DNA from: Rhodospirillaceae bacterium
GTDB lineage: Bacteria > Pseudomonadota > Alphaproteobacteria > MPNO01 > UBA2964
Direction: 5' to 3'
DNA length: 61,569 nt
Assembly: GCA_002709075.1 (NCBI GenBank)
Contig: PAPV01000007.1
Coordinates: forward strand, 1-61,569
Shown: in pieces, positions 8,621 to 18,159 of the stretch
Layout: each line of letters starts with the position of its first letter
Position numbering within the stretch: the stretch's first letter is position 1
Position numbers and translations under genes: made by a program
The notes under the pieces: model-generated
Told to the model about the DNA's origin: nothing
Databases searched by the model: none
Seen by the model: the letters and a program-made list of their open reading frames with translations, nothing else

Positions 8621-8987
8621 GCCAGATGGTTGGATGGCCGCTTTTTACATTAGGGGAAACCCTGCAAAAAGAGGAAAGTCCGGGCTCCACGGAAACACGG
8701 TGCCGGGTAACACCCGGCGGGGGAGACCCCAGGGAAAGTGCCACAGAAAGCAAACCGCCTGCAGTAACAGGTAAGGGTGAAAGGGTGTGGTAAGAGCACA
8801 CCGCGCTATCGGTAACGATAGTGGCAGGGGAAACCCCACCGGGAGCAAGACCGAATAGGGGCAGCGACATGAGTGTCCGCATTGCTGCCCGGGTGGGTCG
8901 CATGAGATGTACGGCAACGTCCATCCCAGATGAATGGTCATCACCTGTTATGACAGGAACAGAACCCGGCTTATAGACCATCTGGTA
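8621..8987 (+). ncRNA. rnpB: RNase P RNA, bacterial class A
   Basis: Catalytic RNA that matures tRNA 5' ends. The P1 helix closes the molecule: CCAGATGGT at 8622-8630 pairs with ACCATCTGG at 8977-8985. The universal core pieces are present: GAGGAAAGTCCGGGCTCC near 8671-8688, a CAGGGAAAGTGCCACAGAAA segment near 8730, GGTAAGGGTGAAAGGGTG near 8771, and the 3' box AGAACCCGGCTTATAGACCA around 8961-8980. A run of eight T at 8988-8995 directly after P1 forms the intrinsic terminator. Frames on either strand across this stretch are by-products of the RNA. Confidence 0.97.
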
Positions 8988-9151
8988 TTTTTTTTCAATC
9001 GACAGAAACGGCTTAGAAACTTTAACAAAGCCCATTATTTTCCGTAGACGTGTTTTGTTTTTTAACAAGGACTCATAATTTATCTGCTAAAACCCAACAA
9101 TATCATCTTAATTTTTTGTCCAACTGTATAGAAGCAAGGTCGATGATCCCA

Positions 9152-9202
9152 TTGACATTATATATTTTCCCATGTTATCCCATTAAATCCCATAATTTTC
9201 CA
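9152..9202. promoter_or_regulatory. MraZ-type operator with overlapping -35 box, upstream of mraZ
   Basis: Three TCCCA boxes begin at 9168, 9178 and 9188, exactly 10 bases apart, and a degenerate fourth (TTCCA) begins at 9198. Read on the minus strand they are TGGGA direct repeats with 5-base spacers, the pattern known for MraZ binding sites in front of mraZ operons. A perfect TTGACA lies at 9152-9157; the expected -10 position (TTATCC, 9175-9180) is poor and sits inside the boxes. MraZ bound here would block the promoter, giving autorepression of the whole dcw operon (inference from the known system). The mraZ start is 68 bases downstream. Confidence 0.75.
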
Positions 9203-9269
9203 TGGGTAATTAATGCGGTACAAGATCCCGATTTTAGGGATGTTACAGCTTCTGCTGGAGGTTGCGTAG

Positions 9270-9737
9270 ATGACATCGTTCCTGTCCACATTCGTGAACA
9301 AGATCGACAAAAAGGGTCGAGTATCTGTACCTGCTCCGTTCCGAGCGTCTTTGGCAGCGGAAATATTTTCAGGAGTAATAGCTTATCCATCTCTTATTGA
9401 TCCAGCTATTGATGTATTTGGGCGGTCAACACTAGAGGAACTTAACCGTCGCCGTCTCCACAAAAACATGGATGATGGTGACTTTGAAAAAGCATTACTT
9501 GGTCATGGCGATCCAATAATCGATACTATCATGGCTCTATCCCATGAACTTCCATTTGATGGGCAGGGAAGAATAATATTACCACAAACATTAATAGACG
9601 CGGCCAATCTTGTTAGCGAGGCAGTGTTTGTTGGACGCGGTAATCGTATACAAGTCTGGAATCCAGAAAATTTTATTAGTCACCAAAATGATGCTGTTTC
9701 AGCACTTCGAGAAAAGCTGAAAGGAGGCATTGCATGA
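9270..9737 (+). CDS. mraZ: Transcriptional regulator MraZ
   Basis: A 155-residue protein with two AbrB-like swapped-hairpin halves, the first at KIDKKGRVSVPAPFRA (residues 11-26) and the second at FDGQGRIILPQTLIDAA (about 94-110). MraZ forms ring oligomers that bind TGGGN repeats in its own promoter and represses the dcw operon. The matching operator is upstream. A GGAGG box at about 9258-9262 fixes the ATG at 9270. The stop overlaps rsmH by four bases. Confidence 0.96.
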   Translation: MTSFLSTFVNKIDKKGRVSVPAPFRASLAAEIFSGVIAYPSLIDPAIDVFGRSTLEELNRRRLHKNMDDGDFEKALLGHGDPIIDTIMALSHELPFDGQGRIILPQTLIDAANLVSEAVFVGRGNRIQVWNPENFISHQNDAVSALREKLKGGIA

Positions 9738-10708
9738 CGGAAGGCCACTCACCCGTTCTTTTGGATAGTGTTATTGCTGCAATGGCTCCGTGCGATGGAG
9801 CAACCTACGTGGATGGAACATTTGGTGGAGGGGGATACGCAAAGGCAATCTTAGAACACGCAAACTGTTTTTTAATTGGTATAGACCAAGATCCTTCTGC
9901 CATTTTGCGTGCTCGGGATTGGCGTAAGCAATACGGTGATCGATTTATGATTCTGAAAGGACGTTTCGGGGATATGTCTCGGTTACTTGCGGATAGGGGC
10001 ATAACAGCTATCAATGGTATAACGTTAGATCTTGGTGTCTCATCATATCAATTGGATAATCCTGAACGCGGGTTTTCCTTTAAATTTGACGGCCCTTTAG
10101 ATATGCGAATGGCGCAAAGTGGAACCTCTGCTACAGATATTATCAATCAATACTCAGAAAATGAACTTGCCGATATTTTTCATAAATATGGCGAAGAGCG
10201 TAAAGCACGAAAAATTGCCAGATACATCGTAGCAGCCCGCAGCAAAAAGGCAATAACTCGCACACACGAGCTTGCCGAAATTATTCGGAGTTGTGTGCCT
10301 TTAAGCCAAAAATCAAGCAAATCTAATCGGATTGATCCTGCAACTCGAAGTTTTCAAGCTCTTCGAATTTATGTAAATGACGAATTGGGCGAACTGAGAC
10401 GTGGATTAACCGCGGCAGAATGTTTACTATCCGCCGGGGGCAGCCTAACGGTCGTCAGCTTTCATTCGCTTGAAGATCGGATCGTTAAAAACTTTCTTCG
10501 TAACAAGGGTGGAATTTCAGCTCACGCATCGCGTCATTTTCCGCTGGAAAAAAATAAACCAAGACCAACTTTCAAGGTAATTTCAAGGCGTCCTCTTCGT
10601 CCAACCACTGAGGAAATAGACAAAAACCCGCGTGCACGCTCAGCCCGGCTACGTGTCGCGCTACGTACTGGCACACCCTCTTGCAAGGAGGGAAGTTTCG
10701 ATGATTAA
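9734..10708 (+). CDS. rsmH: 16S rRNA (cytosine(1402)-N4)-methyltransferase
   Basis: RsmH (MraW) adds the N4 methyl group to C1402 of 16S rRNA using S-adenosylmethionine. The 324-residue product has the SAM site YVDGTFGGGGYAKAIL (residues 20-35), the DLGVSSYQLDNPERGFSF signature, LDMRM, and the C-terminal VVSFHSLEDRIVKNFL motif. Length is normal. It overlaps mraZ by ATGA and ftsL by eight bases, showing translational coupling within the cluster. Confidence 0.97.
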   Translation: MTEGHSPVLLDSVIAAMAPCDGATYVDGTFGGGGYAKAILEHANCFLIGIDQDPSAILRARDWRKQYGDRFMILKGRFGDMSRLLADRGITAINGITLDLGVSSYQLDNPERGFSFKFDGPLDMRMAQSGTSATDIINQYSENELADIFHKYGEERKARKIARYIVAARSKKAITRTHELAEIIRSCVPLSQKSSKSNRIDPATRSFQALRIYVNDELGELRRGLTAAECLLSAGGSLTVVSFHSLEDRIVKNFLRNKGGISAHASRHFPLEKNKPRPTFKVISRRPLRPTTEEIDKNPRARSARLRVALRTGTPSCKEGSFDD

Positions 10709-11069
10709 ACGTGCGACCCTTGTTTGGATGGCCCTATCAATTTTTTCTGGCATCGGATTATTTAACCTGAAATATAGTGTTTCGGAGATGGAAGATCGGT
10801 TAATCGCACTGCAAAAAGAAAATCACAGTCAAATGGAAGCTATTCATGTTCTCAAAGCTGAGTGGAGTTTTCTAAATAAACCCGTCCGAATCAATGATTT
10901 GGGGCAACGCGAACTCATGCTCGCTCCAGTTACGGCCAGCCAAGCCGTAGAAATAAAAAATATTCCATTTCGTCCAGAATTTGCACCAATTTCCGAATTA
11001 AAGTCTTCAGTCCCCCCGGCGGCCGATCATGACCCCTCCCCCATAATCACGTCAAAGCGTGAAAAATGA
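10701..11069 (+). CDS. ftsL: Cell division protein FtsL
   Basis: A 122-residue bitopic protein with a short cytoplasmic N-terminus (MIKRAT), one membrane helix at LVWMALSIFSGIGLFNL, and then a coiled-coil-like segment (VSEMEDRLIALQKENHSQME) ending in a Pro-rich tail. FtsL links FtsB/FtsQ to FtsW-FtsI in the divisome. The ATG at 10701 is chosen because it leaves only six residues before the membrane helix and has an AAGGAGG box upstream. A longer in-frame start at 10632 lies deep in rsmH and is unlikely. Assignment rests on topology and on position between rsmH and ftsI, as sequence conservation in this family is weak. Confidence 0.88.
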   Translation: MIKRATLVWMALSIFSGIGLFNLKYSVSEMEDRLIALQKENHSQMEAIHVLKAEWSFLNKPVRINDLGQRELMLAPVTASQAVEIKNIPFRPEFAPISELKSSVPPAADHDPSPIITSKREK

Positions 11070-12775
11070 TTGGCCGCCACCCTTTCTCCCCTTTTCGAAA
11101 TCGCCGCGAGCCCCCGGCACCGACAGAAGTAGACCTTGCACGCAACCGTCTGTTAATTGCAGCCGGTCTCACTGCAGCAGCTTTTACTCTAGTGGCCTTC
11201 AGACTGTTAGATGTGATTATAATGCCTGCAACTCAAAGTCAAAAAGTCGAAAGATCAATCCCTATTACCAAGCATTATGTTTCTCGTGCTGATATATTGG
11301 ATAGGAATGGCCGAATTATGGCAACAAATCTGAATACTGCTTCATTATACGCCAACCCAAACCTCATTCAAAATAAGGCTGGCGTTGCAGCGAAGCTTGC
11401 GGCTATCTTAAATCTTAATGCTGCTTCATTAGCGGAACAATTTGAGAGCAAACGTCCATTCCTATGGATTAAACGGCACCTGACCCCCAAACAGAAATAT
11501 GCAGTCAACAAGCTTGGTATTCCTGGGCTTGATTTTGCAAATGAACAAAGGCGGGTTTATCCCCTAGGGTCACTTGCTAGTCATGTTCTGGGTTTCACCA
11601 ACATAGACAATCATGGGCTAAAAGGTATTGAAAACAAATTCAACAATACACTCTCCAACAGTGGCAAGCCGCTACGCCTGAGTATTGATGTCCGTGTTCA
11701 AAATATTATGCGCGAAGCCCTTCTGAATTCGATCAATAAATTTCACGCCATAGGGGGTGCCGGTTTAGTGCTCGACGCTCGAAACGGCGAAATCCTCTCA
11801 ATGGTATCTCTGCCGGATTTTAACCCTAATCTCCCGAGAAAAGCAAAAAATAAGGTTCTTTTTAATCGCGCTACTCATGGCGTTTATGAGATGGGATCAA
11901 CTTTGAAAATATTTAACACCGCAATGGCTTTAGAACATGAAAAAATAACCATGCAAAGTGGGTATGATGCCACAAAGCCAATTCGTACCAGTAAATTTGT
12001 TATAAAGGATTATCACGCAAAAAACCGTTGGCTGAGTATTCCTGAAATATTTATGTACTCTTCAAATATTGGCTCTGTAAAAATGGCGATGGATGTCGGC
12101 CGAGTTGCCCAAAGAAAATTTTTTAAAAGACTTGGTCTGTTAAATAAACCTCAAATCGAGCTTGGTGAGGTAGGTAAACCTATTGTTCCAGAACCGTGGA
12201 ATGACATCCATTCAATGACAATTTCATACGGGCATGGGCTTGCTATCAGTCCATTACAACTAGTCGCCGGAGTTGCCGCAGTAGTCAATGGAGGTGTCCT
12301 CTATACACCCACATTGTTCCAACGGACTCGGCTCACAATAGGAAGTCGGGTAATTAGTAAAGAAACCTCTGAGCAGGTGCGTAGATTGTTAAAATTAGTT
12401 GTCAGCCATGGGACCGGAAGCTTAGCAGCTGCAAAGGGATACTTAGTTGGCGGAAAAACAGGTACGGCCGAAAAGGTTGTTGGACGAGAGTACAAACGCG
12501 AAGCACTTCTGTCCTCTTTCATTGCAGCGTTCCCAATAAATGCCCCCAAATATGTTGTTTTTGTGATGATAGACAATCCAGTAGCTATCAAAGGAACGCG
12601 GCACAGACCAACAGGGGGTTGGGTAGCTGCACCGGTGGTTGGCGAGGTAATTTCGCGCATCGGCCCGCTCCTCGGGGTGAAGCCCATCAATCAAAATGAC
12701 CCTTCAGTACGCGATCAGATGACGATTCGGGTGTTAACCATGAAATCTGGGGAAAAACGCCTTGTATCTTTCTGA
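11066..12775 (+). CDS. ftsI: Peptidoglycan transpeptidase FtsI (PBP3)
   Basis: A 569-residue class B penicillin-binding protein that crosslinks septal peptidoglycan together with FtsW. One N-terminal membrane helix is at about residues 29-52. The PBP dimerisation domain follows (YVSRADILDRNGRIMATNL), then the transpeptidase domain with catalytic Ser278 in MGSTLK, S332-S-N334, and K464-T-G in GGKTGTAEK. All three active-site boxes are intact. It starts in an ATGA overlap with ftsL and overlaps the murE start by 14 bases. Confidence 0.97.
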   Translation: MIGRHPFSPFRNRREPPAPTEVDLARNRLLIAAGLTAAAFTLVAFRLLDVIIMPATQSQKVERSIPITKHYVSRADILDRNGRIMATNLNTASLYANPNLIQNKAGVAAKLAAILNLNAASLAEQFESKRPFLWIKRHLTPKQKYAVNKLGIPGLDFANEQRRVYPLGSLASHVLGFTNIDNHGLKGIENKFNNTLSNSGKPLRLSIDVRVQNIMREALLNSINKFHAIGGAGLVLDARNGEILSMVSLPDFNPNLPRKAKNKVLFNRATHGVYEMGSTLKIFNTAMALEHEKITMQSGYDATKPIRTSKFVIKDYHAKNRWLSIPEIFMYSSNIGSVKMAMDVGRVAQRKFFKRLGLLNKPQIELGEVGKPIVPEPWNDIHSMTISYGHGLAISPLQLVAGVAAVVNGGVLYTPTLFQRTRLTIGSRVISKETSEQVRRLLKLVVSHGTGSLAAAKGYLVGGKTGTAEKVVGREYKREALLSSFIAAFPINAPKYVVFVMIDNPVAIKGTRHRPTGGWVAAPVVGEVISRIGPLLGVKPINQNDPSVRDQMTIRVLTMKSGEKRLVSF

Positions 12776-14234
12776 CATATGTGACAACGGTGCTGAAACT
12801 GTCGTGGGAAATTCAAACCCAGCGATAAAAGGTATATCTGCAGACTCCAGGTTAATAAAACCCGGGTTTCTTTTTGCTGCTCTCCCAGGGGAAATTACAG
12901 ATGGACAGAGATTTATAGCCGATGCGGTAACTCATGGTGCTGCAGCTATTCTCGCAGCGAAAGGGACAAGGCTTCCGCCCAATGCAACTCATCTTCCTTT
13001 AATTACATCAATGGATCCACGCCAATCACTTGCAATTTTTGCTTCACGCTATTACCCAATCCAACCAGTTATTTCTGCAGCCGTAACAGGAACTAACGGA
13101 AAAACGTCTGTTGCTTGGTTTACAAAACGTCTTTGGTCGGCTTTAGGATATAAAGCCGCCTCTATAGGCACATTGGGAGTGGATGCAGATAGCAATGTAT
13201 TATCTCCAACTGGAGGGCTTACAACTGCAGATCCTGTTACACTGCATCAAACTCTCCAAAATCTGGCAACATCTGGTATTAATGCTGTGATTATAGAAGC
13301 CTCAAGTCATGGGCTGGATCAGAGAAGGTTAGATGGAGTGCGTTTAAAAGCTGGGGCTTTTACAAACCTCTCACGCGATCACCTCGATTACCACAAAAAT
13401 ATGTGTTCATACCGGGCGGCGAAACGAAGACTGTTCGACCAACTTTTACCCCATGGAGCCGCTGCCGTCTTACACCGTGATACTGAAGAATATGATGAAT
13501 GGAAAAATATTTCACAAAATCGCGGCTTAGAAATTATTTCTTATGGAAAAGCGAGAACTGATCTGGAATTAATCAATGTTAAGCCACTCAAAAAAGGTCA
13601 AAAATTAACAGTGAGGCTGATTAACAATGTATACGAAATTTCAGTGCCAATTACCGGCATATTTCAGGCTGAAAACATCCTTTGTGCCATCGGTTTGGTG
13701 TTGGCCTGCGGGGAAAAAGCTGAAAGAATAGCTGCCGCAGCTTCCAAATTGACAACACCAATCGGGCGGTTGGAATTAGTAGCCACACTAGAAAATAATG
13801 CATCTATATATGTCGACTATGCACACACTCCTGCCGCTCTGGAGTCTGCACTCACCGCCTTGAGAGCACGCACAAAGAATAAGCTCCATCTTATTTTCGG
13901 CTGTGGAGGAAATCGTGATACAGGTAAACGCCAAGAAATGGGGAAAATTGCCAACAAATTAGCTGATGAAATAATAATATCTGATGATAACCCTAGAAAT
14001 GAGGATAGTAAATTTATCCGCTTGCAGATTGCAGCTCATTGCCCCAATGCGATTGATATTGGTAATCGAACAGAAGCTATAAACACCGCCATCGAAAGAC
14101 TGAGCTCTGATGACATATTAATTATCGCTGGAAAAGGGCACGAATCTCTGCAGATTGTAGGCAACACAAGCTCAGAATGCAATGACCGCGACATTGTTCA
14201 AGCTGCTTTGCCTCGAGTGCGGAGTAAAATATGA
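12762..14234 (+). CDS. murE: UDP-MurNAc-tripeptide synthetase, meso-DAP adding
   Basis: Cytoplasmic ligase adding meso-diaminopimelate to UDP-MurNAc-L-Ala-D-Glu with ATP. The 490-residue product shows the ATP loop VTGTNGKTSVAWF (about 107-119), the carbamoyl-Lys region around TNLSRDHLDYH, and the specificity motif DNPRNED near residue 410; DNPR is the signature for meso-DAP rather than Lys. The start is TTG at 12762, inside the end of ftsI, supported by MYLSDI matching family N-termini; no closer ATG fits. It overlaps murF by ATGA. Confidence 0.95.
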   Translation: MYLSDICDNGAETVVGNSNPAIKGISADSRLIKPGFLFAALPGEITDGQRFIADAVTHGAAAILAAKGTRLPPNATHLPLITSMDPRQSLAIFASRYYPIQPVISAAVTGTNGKTSVAWFTKRLWSALGYKAASIGTLGVDADSNVLSPTGGLTTADPVTLHQTLQNLATSGINAVIIEASSHGLDQRRLDGVRLKAGAFTNLSRDHLDYHKNMCSYRAAKRRLFDQLLPHGAAAVLHRDTEEYDEWKNISQNRGLEIISYGKARTDLELINVKPLKKGQKLTVRLINNVYEISVPITGIFQAENILCAIGLVLACGEKAERIAAAASKLTTPIGRLELVATLENNASIYVDYAHTPAALESALTALRARTKNKLHLIFGCGGNRDTGKRQEMGKIANKLADEIIISDDNPRNEDSKFIRLQIAAHCPNAIDIGNRTEAINTAIERLSSDDILIIAGKGHESLQIVGNTSSECNDRDIVQAALPRVRSKI

Positions 14235-15676
14235 GCAAGATGCCTCTTTGGAACTCGGATGATGCGGCCATTGCAACAGGGGCAGCCAAAAAAGCGGAGT
14301 GGTGTGCAAATGGAGTAAGCATTGATACGAGAACACTCAACAAGGGGGATTTATTTATTGCATTACGAGGACCAAAGCATGATGGTCATCACTACATTGC
14401 AGAAGCGATGGCCAAAGGTGCCGCGGCGGTAATAGCAGACCGAAAAACAGAAAAGTGTTCCAGCAATACTCCAATTTTATACGTAGCGGATACCCTCGAG
14501 GCACTACGAAACTTAGGAAAGTACGCTCGACGTAGAACGTCGGCCAATATTATTGCTGTAACAGGCAGTGCTGGAAAAACTGGAACAAAGGATGCACTTT
14601 TTCATGTTCTCTCATCGCAAGGAAAAACAACTGCTAGCATAGCTAGCTACAATAATCATTTTGGTGTTCCTCTCTCTCTAGCACGCATGCACGCGGATGA
14701 TAAGTTTGGTATTTTCGAAATCGGCATGAATCAAAAAGGAGAAATAGCGTCACTAACAAAAATGGTTCTGCCACACATTGTGATAATTACTACAATAGAA
14801 GCAGCTCATATTGAATTTTTCAAAAATTTAGAAGAAATTGCCGATGCAAAAGCGGAAATTTTTCAAGGTTTGGATAGGAACGGAACTGCCATACTGAACA
14901 TGGACAATACTCAGTTTACACGACTTCAAAAATCTGCAAACCAACAAAAAATTAAAAATATTATTTCCTTCGGGAGAAAAAACACAGCAAATGCAAAGAT
15001 TATCTCCTCTACCATTAGTAGTGAAGGAAGTAATATTGAGGCGGTAATTTGTGGTCAGCATATTCGCTATTGGTTAAACCTGCAGGGTGTTCATCAGATA
15101 ACCAATAGTTTAGCTGTGTTAGCAACAATCCATGCACTTAATGCCAATTTAGAGTCTGCGGCAAAAATATTAGGGAAAATCGAAGCGCTGCCTGGTAGAG
15201 GCAAACATCATAAATTACTGCTACCGAGCGGCACATTTACGCTTATTGATGAGAGCTACAATGCAAACCCGGCTTCCATGAAAGCCGCTATTCAGGTCCT
15301 TGGCTCTATTCAAATTGCTTTTCACGGGCGACGGATTGCTGTTTTGGGTGACATGAAAGAGCTAGGCCGTGAGTCAAAAAAATTTCACGCAGATCTCAGT
15401 AAATATTTAGTAAACAATGGGATAGATAGGGTTTACGCAACTGGAGATGAAATAAAGGCAATGTTTGATGAATTACCCCAAAAAATCCAGGGCAAATTTT
15501 CTTCTTGTGTTGAGATTGTTCTGGAACATTTGCTGGAGGAGCTATCCAGAGATGATGTGGTAATGGTCAAGGGCTCATTCACTAGTGGAATGCGACATGT
15601 CGTAAGTGTTCTAAGAGATAAATTTTCTAGGAGTGATCAGAAAACCAGAAAACAGGAAGGTCAGTATGTTATATAA
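14231..15676 (+). CDS. murF: UDP-MurNAc-tripeptide:D-Ala-D-Ala ligase
   Basis: Adds D-Ala-D-Ala to the UDP-MurNAc-tripeptide, completing the Park nucleotide. The 481 residues show the Mur ligase N-domain ([20 protein letters not shown], beginning with GVSIDTR), the ATP loop [14 protein letters not shown] near 110-123 (the KTGTK form is usual in alphaproteobacteria), [10 protein letters not shown], and [11 protein letters not shown] in the C-domain. Starts by ATGA overlap with murE and overlaps the mraY start by 11 bases. Confidence 0.96.
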   Translation: MSKMPLWNSDDAAIATGAAKKAEWCANGVSIDTRTLNKGDLFIALRGPKHDGHHYIAEAMAKGAAAVIADRKTEKCSSNTPILYVADTLEALRNLGKYARRRTSANIIAVTGSAGKTGTKDALFHVLSSQGKTTASIASYNNHFGVPLSLARMHADDKFGIFEIGMNQKGEIASLTKMVLPHIVIITTIEAAHIEFFKNLEEIADAKAEIFQGLDRNGTAILNMDNTQFTRLQKSANQQKIKNIISFGRKNTANAKIISSTISSEGSNIEAVICGQHIRYWLNLQGVHQITNSLAVLATIHALNANLESAAKILGKIEALPGRGKHHKLLLPSGTFTLIDESYNANPASMKAAIQVLGSIQIAFHGRRIAVLGDMKELGRESKKFHADLSKYLVNNGIDRVYATGDEIKAMFDELPQKIQGKFSSCVEIVLEHLLEELSRDDVVMVKGSFTSGMRHVVSVLRDKFSRSDQKTRKQEGQYVI

Positions 15677-16754
15677 CCTGCTTTCTCCTCTCGCAGACGA
15701 TATTAGCTTCCTTAATCTATTTAGATATTTAACTTTTAGAACCGGGGGAGCAGTAATGACCGCTCTCGCAATCAGTTTTCTTTTGGGGGGGCCATTAATA
15801 CGTTGGCTAAAGAGACAGCAGGGGACCGGGCAACCTATCCGTGAAGATGGGCCCGCCTCACATCCCCTAACAAAAAAGGGAACTCCCACCATGGGTGGGC
15901 TACTAATTCTAATTGCAATCACAGTTGCCACACTTTTGTGGGCAGACTTGACCAATCGATATGTTTGGACAGTTCTAATTGTCACACTTGGCTTTGGAAC
16001 AATAGGTTTCATTGACGACTATCTCAAACTATCCCGACAGTCACCGCATGGCCTACCGGGTAGGGTCAAACTGCTCGGCGAAATTTTTATTTCTGGGGCG
16101 GCTGCTTGGTGGATAATGTCAATAACAGGTCCAGATATTGCAACCGGACTTGCAATACCAATCTTTAAGGATCTTCTAATTGACCTTGGGTGGTTTTTTA
16201 TACCTTTCTCGATAATCGTTATGGTCGGATCGAGCAATGCTGTGAACCTCACCGATGGTTTGGATGGATTGGCAATAGTACCAGCTATGATTGTTTCTGC
16301 TTGCTTGGCTTTAATCTCGTATCTTGTAGGGAATGCAATATTTGCCGCTTATCTTCAGGTTTTTCCAGTACCGGGGGCTGGTGAGCTTGCAGTGTTTTGT
16401 GGCGCATTAGTCGGAGCCAGCGTTGGATTTTTATGGTTCAATGCACCGCCAGCCATGGTGTTCATGGGCGACACAGGTTCACTCTCAGTTGGAAGTGCAA
16501 TTGGTGCGGTGTCAGTTATTGTTAAACATGAATTGGTGCTTGTAATTATAGGCGGTTTATTCGTTTTAGAGACAGTATCAGTGATTGTGCAAGTCGCTTC
16601 CTTCAAACTTACAGGACGGCGGGTTTTTCGGATGGCACCCCTTCATCATCACTTTGAAAAAAAGGGATGGGAAGAGCCCACAATTGTAATTCGCTTTTGG
16701 ATTATAGCACTTATTCTAGCGCTAATCGGTCTATCGACTTTAAAGCTACGATGA
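15666..16754 (+). CDS. mraY: Phospho-MurNAc-pentapeptide translocase MraY
   Basis: Integral membrane enzyme moving phospho-MurNAc-pentapeptide onto undecaprenyl phosphate to make lipid I. The 362-residue protein has about ten membrane helices and the catalytic motifs [26 protein letters not shown] and [12 protein letters not shown]. The ATG at 15666 is chosen because MLYNLL matches family starts and AGGAAGG lies just upstream; an ATG at 15633 is further inside murF. Length is typical. Confidence 0.96.
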   Translation: MLYNLLSPLADDISFLNLFRYLTFRTGGAVMTALAISFLLGGPLIRWLKRQQGTGQPIREDGPASHPLTKKGTPTMGGLLILIAITVATLLWADLTNRYVWTVLIVTLGFGTIGFIDDYLKLSRQSPHGLPGRVKLLGEIFISGAAAWWIMSITGPDIATGLAIPIFKDLLIDLGWFFIPFSIIVMVGSSNAVNLTDGLDGLAIVPAMIVSACLALISYLVGNAIFAAYLQVFPVPGAGELAVFCGALVGASVGFLWFNAPPAMVFMGDTGSLSVGSAIGAVSVIVKHELVLVIIGGLFVLETVSVIVQVASFKLTGRRVFRMAPLHHHFEKKGWEEPTIVIRFWIIALILALIGLSTLKLR

Positions 16755-16761
16755 GGGCCAA

Positions 16762-18159
16762 GTGATTAAAGTAGAGAGTCGAAAAAATCAAAGAATTGCG
16801 GTTTTAGGTATGGGTTTGTCTGGAATGGCTTCGGCAAAAGCACTAGAAAACTCTGGCGCAAACGTAACTGTCTGGGACGATAATTCAACACAAAGGGAGA
16901 AAGCGGAGAGAGCTGGATTCAAGATTTCAAACCCTGAATTTATAGATTTTTCTTCTCAGGATGCACTGCTAATTGCCCCAGGAATTCCGCTATTAGTAAA
17001 CCCACATCCCGCTGTTTCAGCGGCGCGTGCAGCAGATAAACCGATAACCAGTGACATAGAATTACTCATTGAGAATTGCGGTAGGGCAAGGCTAATTGGG
17101 ATTACCGGTACAAACGGAAAATCGACTACAACCGAGTTAACAGCCCACATACTTGCAGAAGCCGGATTAAAGCATCAAGCAGGGGGTAATCTTGGCCTCC
17201 CAGCCCTTGGATTTAAACATCCATGCGATCAAGAAACGTTAGTTCTGGAACTCTCATCTTTTCAATTAGATATTACCGAAAATGCAGCATTTGACATTGC
17301 AATATTAACTAACATCACACCAGACCATCTGGATCGGCACGGAACCATGGATGCGTATATTTCCGCAAAAAGAAGAATTTTTCTTCGACCAAGAGTCAGA
17401 GGATCTAGTGTTGCTATAATAAGCATTGATGACCCGCACAGCGCTGAAATTCATAAGAAACTTGAAAGAAATAATGATTGGAAAGTTTTTCCTGTATCAA
17501 CAAAGGGCAAATTAATTAATGGGGTTTTTGTAAAAAATGGTATTCTTTTTGACGCTTGTTCTGGTATGGCGCGAAGAATATGCGACCTGAACCCCATTTC
17601 AGTTTTGCAGGGGGAACATAACCAACAAAACGCCGCTTGTGCTTACGCAGCAGCTATGCACGCAGGGGTTTCTGAGAAGTCAATCGTTCGCGGGCTTCAA
17701 AATTTCAAGGGTTTGCCACACCGGATGGAACGAGTTGGCAAGATAAACAATATAGAACTTATCAATGACAGCAAAGCTACAAATGTACAAGCTGCAAATA
17801 TAGCGCTTAACTGTTCTAACGATGTTTTCTGGATTGCTGGTGGGCGAGGCAAAGGCGAAGATTTTTCTCCACTAGCCGCGCATGCTAAAAAAATTCGAGC
17901 AGCCTTTTTAATCGGTGAAGCAGCGCATGATATAGCAAAAATACTTCCTGAAACTGTACCAGTTACAATATCAAATACACTTGAAAAAGCATTTGAGCAT
18001 GCCATCGAAGCCGCTCTACGTTTTAGCAATGCTGCTACAATCTTATTGTCGCCCGCCTGCACTGCTTTTGACCAATTCGAAAACTTTTCAGAGCGGGGAA
18101 ACATCTTTCGGGCCATAGCAGAAAAAATTAAGTCGGGGGCGTATAATGAGCGCATTTAG
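16762..18159 (+). CDS. murD: UDP-MurNAc-L-Ala:D-glutamate ligase
   Basis: Adds D-Glu to UDP-MurNAc-L-Ala. The 465-residue protein has the N-terminal nucleotide-type fold (IAVLGMGLSGMASAKAL), ATP loop GITGTNGKSTTTEL (about 112-125), LTNITPDHLDRHGTM, the C-domain INDSKATN and GGRGKGEDFSPL, and the closing LSPACTAFDQF. Start is GTG at 16762, seven bases after the mraY stop. The stop overlaps ftsW by 14 bases. Confidence 0.96.
   Translation: MIKVESRKNQRIAVLGMGLSGMASAKALENSGANVTVWDDNSTQREKAERAGFKISNPEFIDFSSQDALLIAPGIPLLVNPHPAVSAARAADKPITSDIELLIENCGRARLIGITGTNGKSTTTELTAHILAEAGLKHQAGGNLGLPALGFKHPCDQETLVLELSSFQLDITENAAFDIAILTNITPDHLDRHGTMDAYISAKRRIFLRPRVRGSSVAIISIDDPHSAEIHKKLERNNDWKVFPVSTKGKLINGVFVKNGILFDACSGMARRICDLNPISVLQGEHNQQNAACAYAAAMHAGVSEKSIVRGLQNFKGLPHRMERVGKINNIELINDSKATNVQAANIALNCSNDVFWIAGGRGKGEDFSPLAAHAKKIRAAFLIGEAAHDIAKILPETVPVTISNTLEKAFEHAIEAALRFSNAATILLSPACTAFDQFENFSERGNIFRAIAEKIKSGAYNERI

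Noticed and set aside
8574-9068. Open frames on both strands across 8574-9068
   Set aside because: They cover the RNase P RNA, whose conserved core and closing helix fully explain the sequence.
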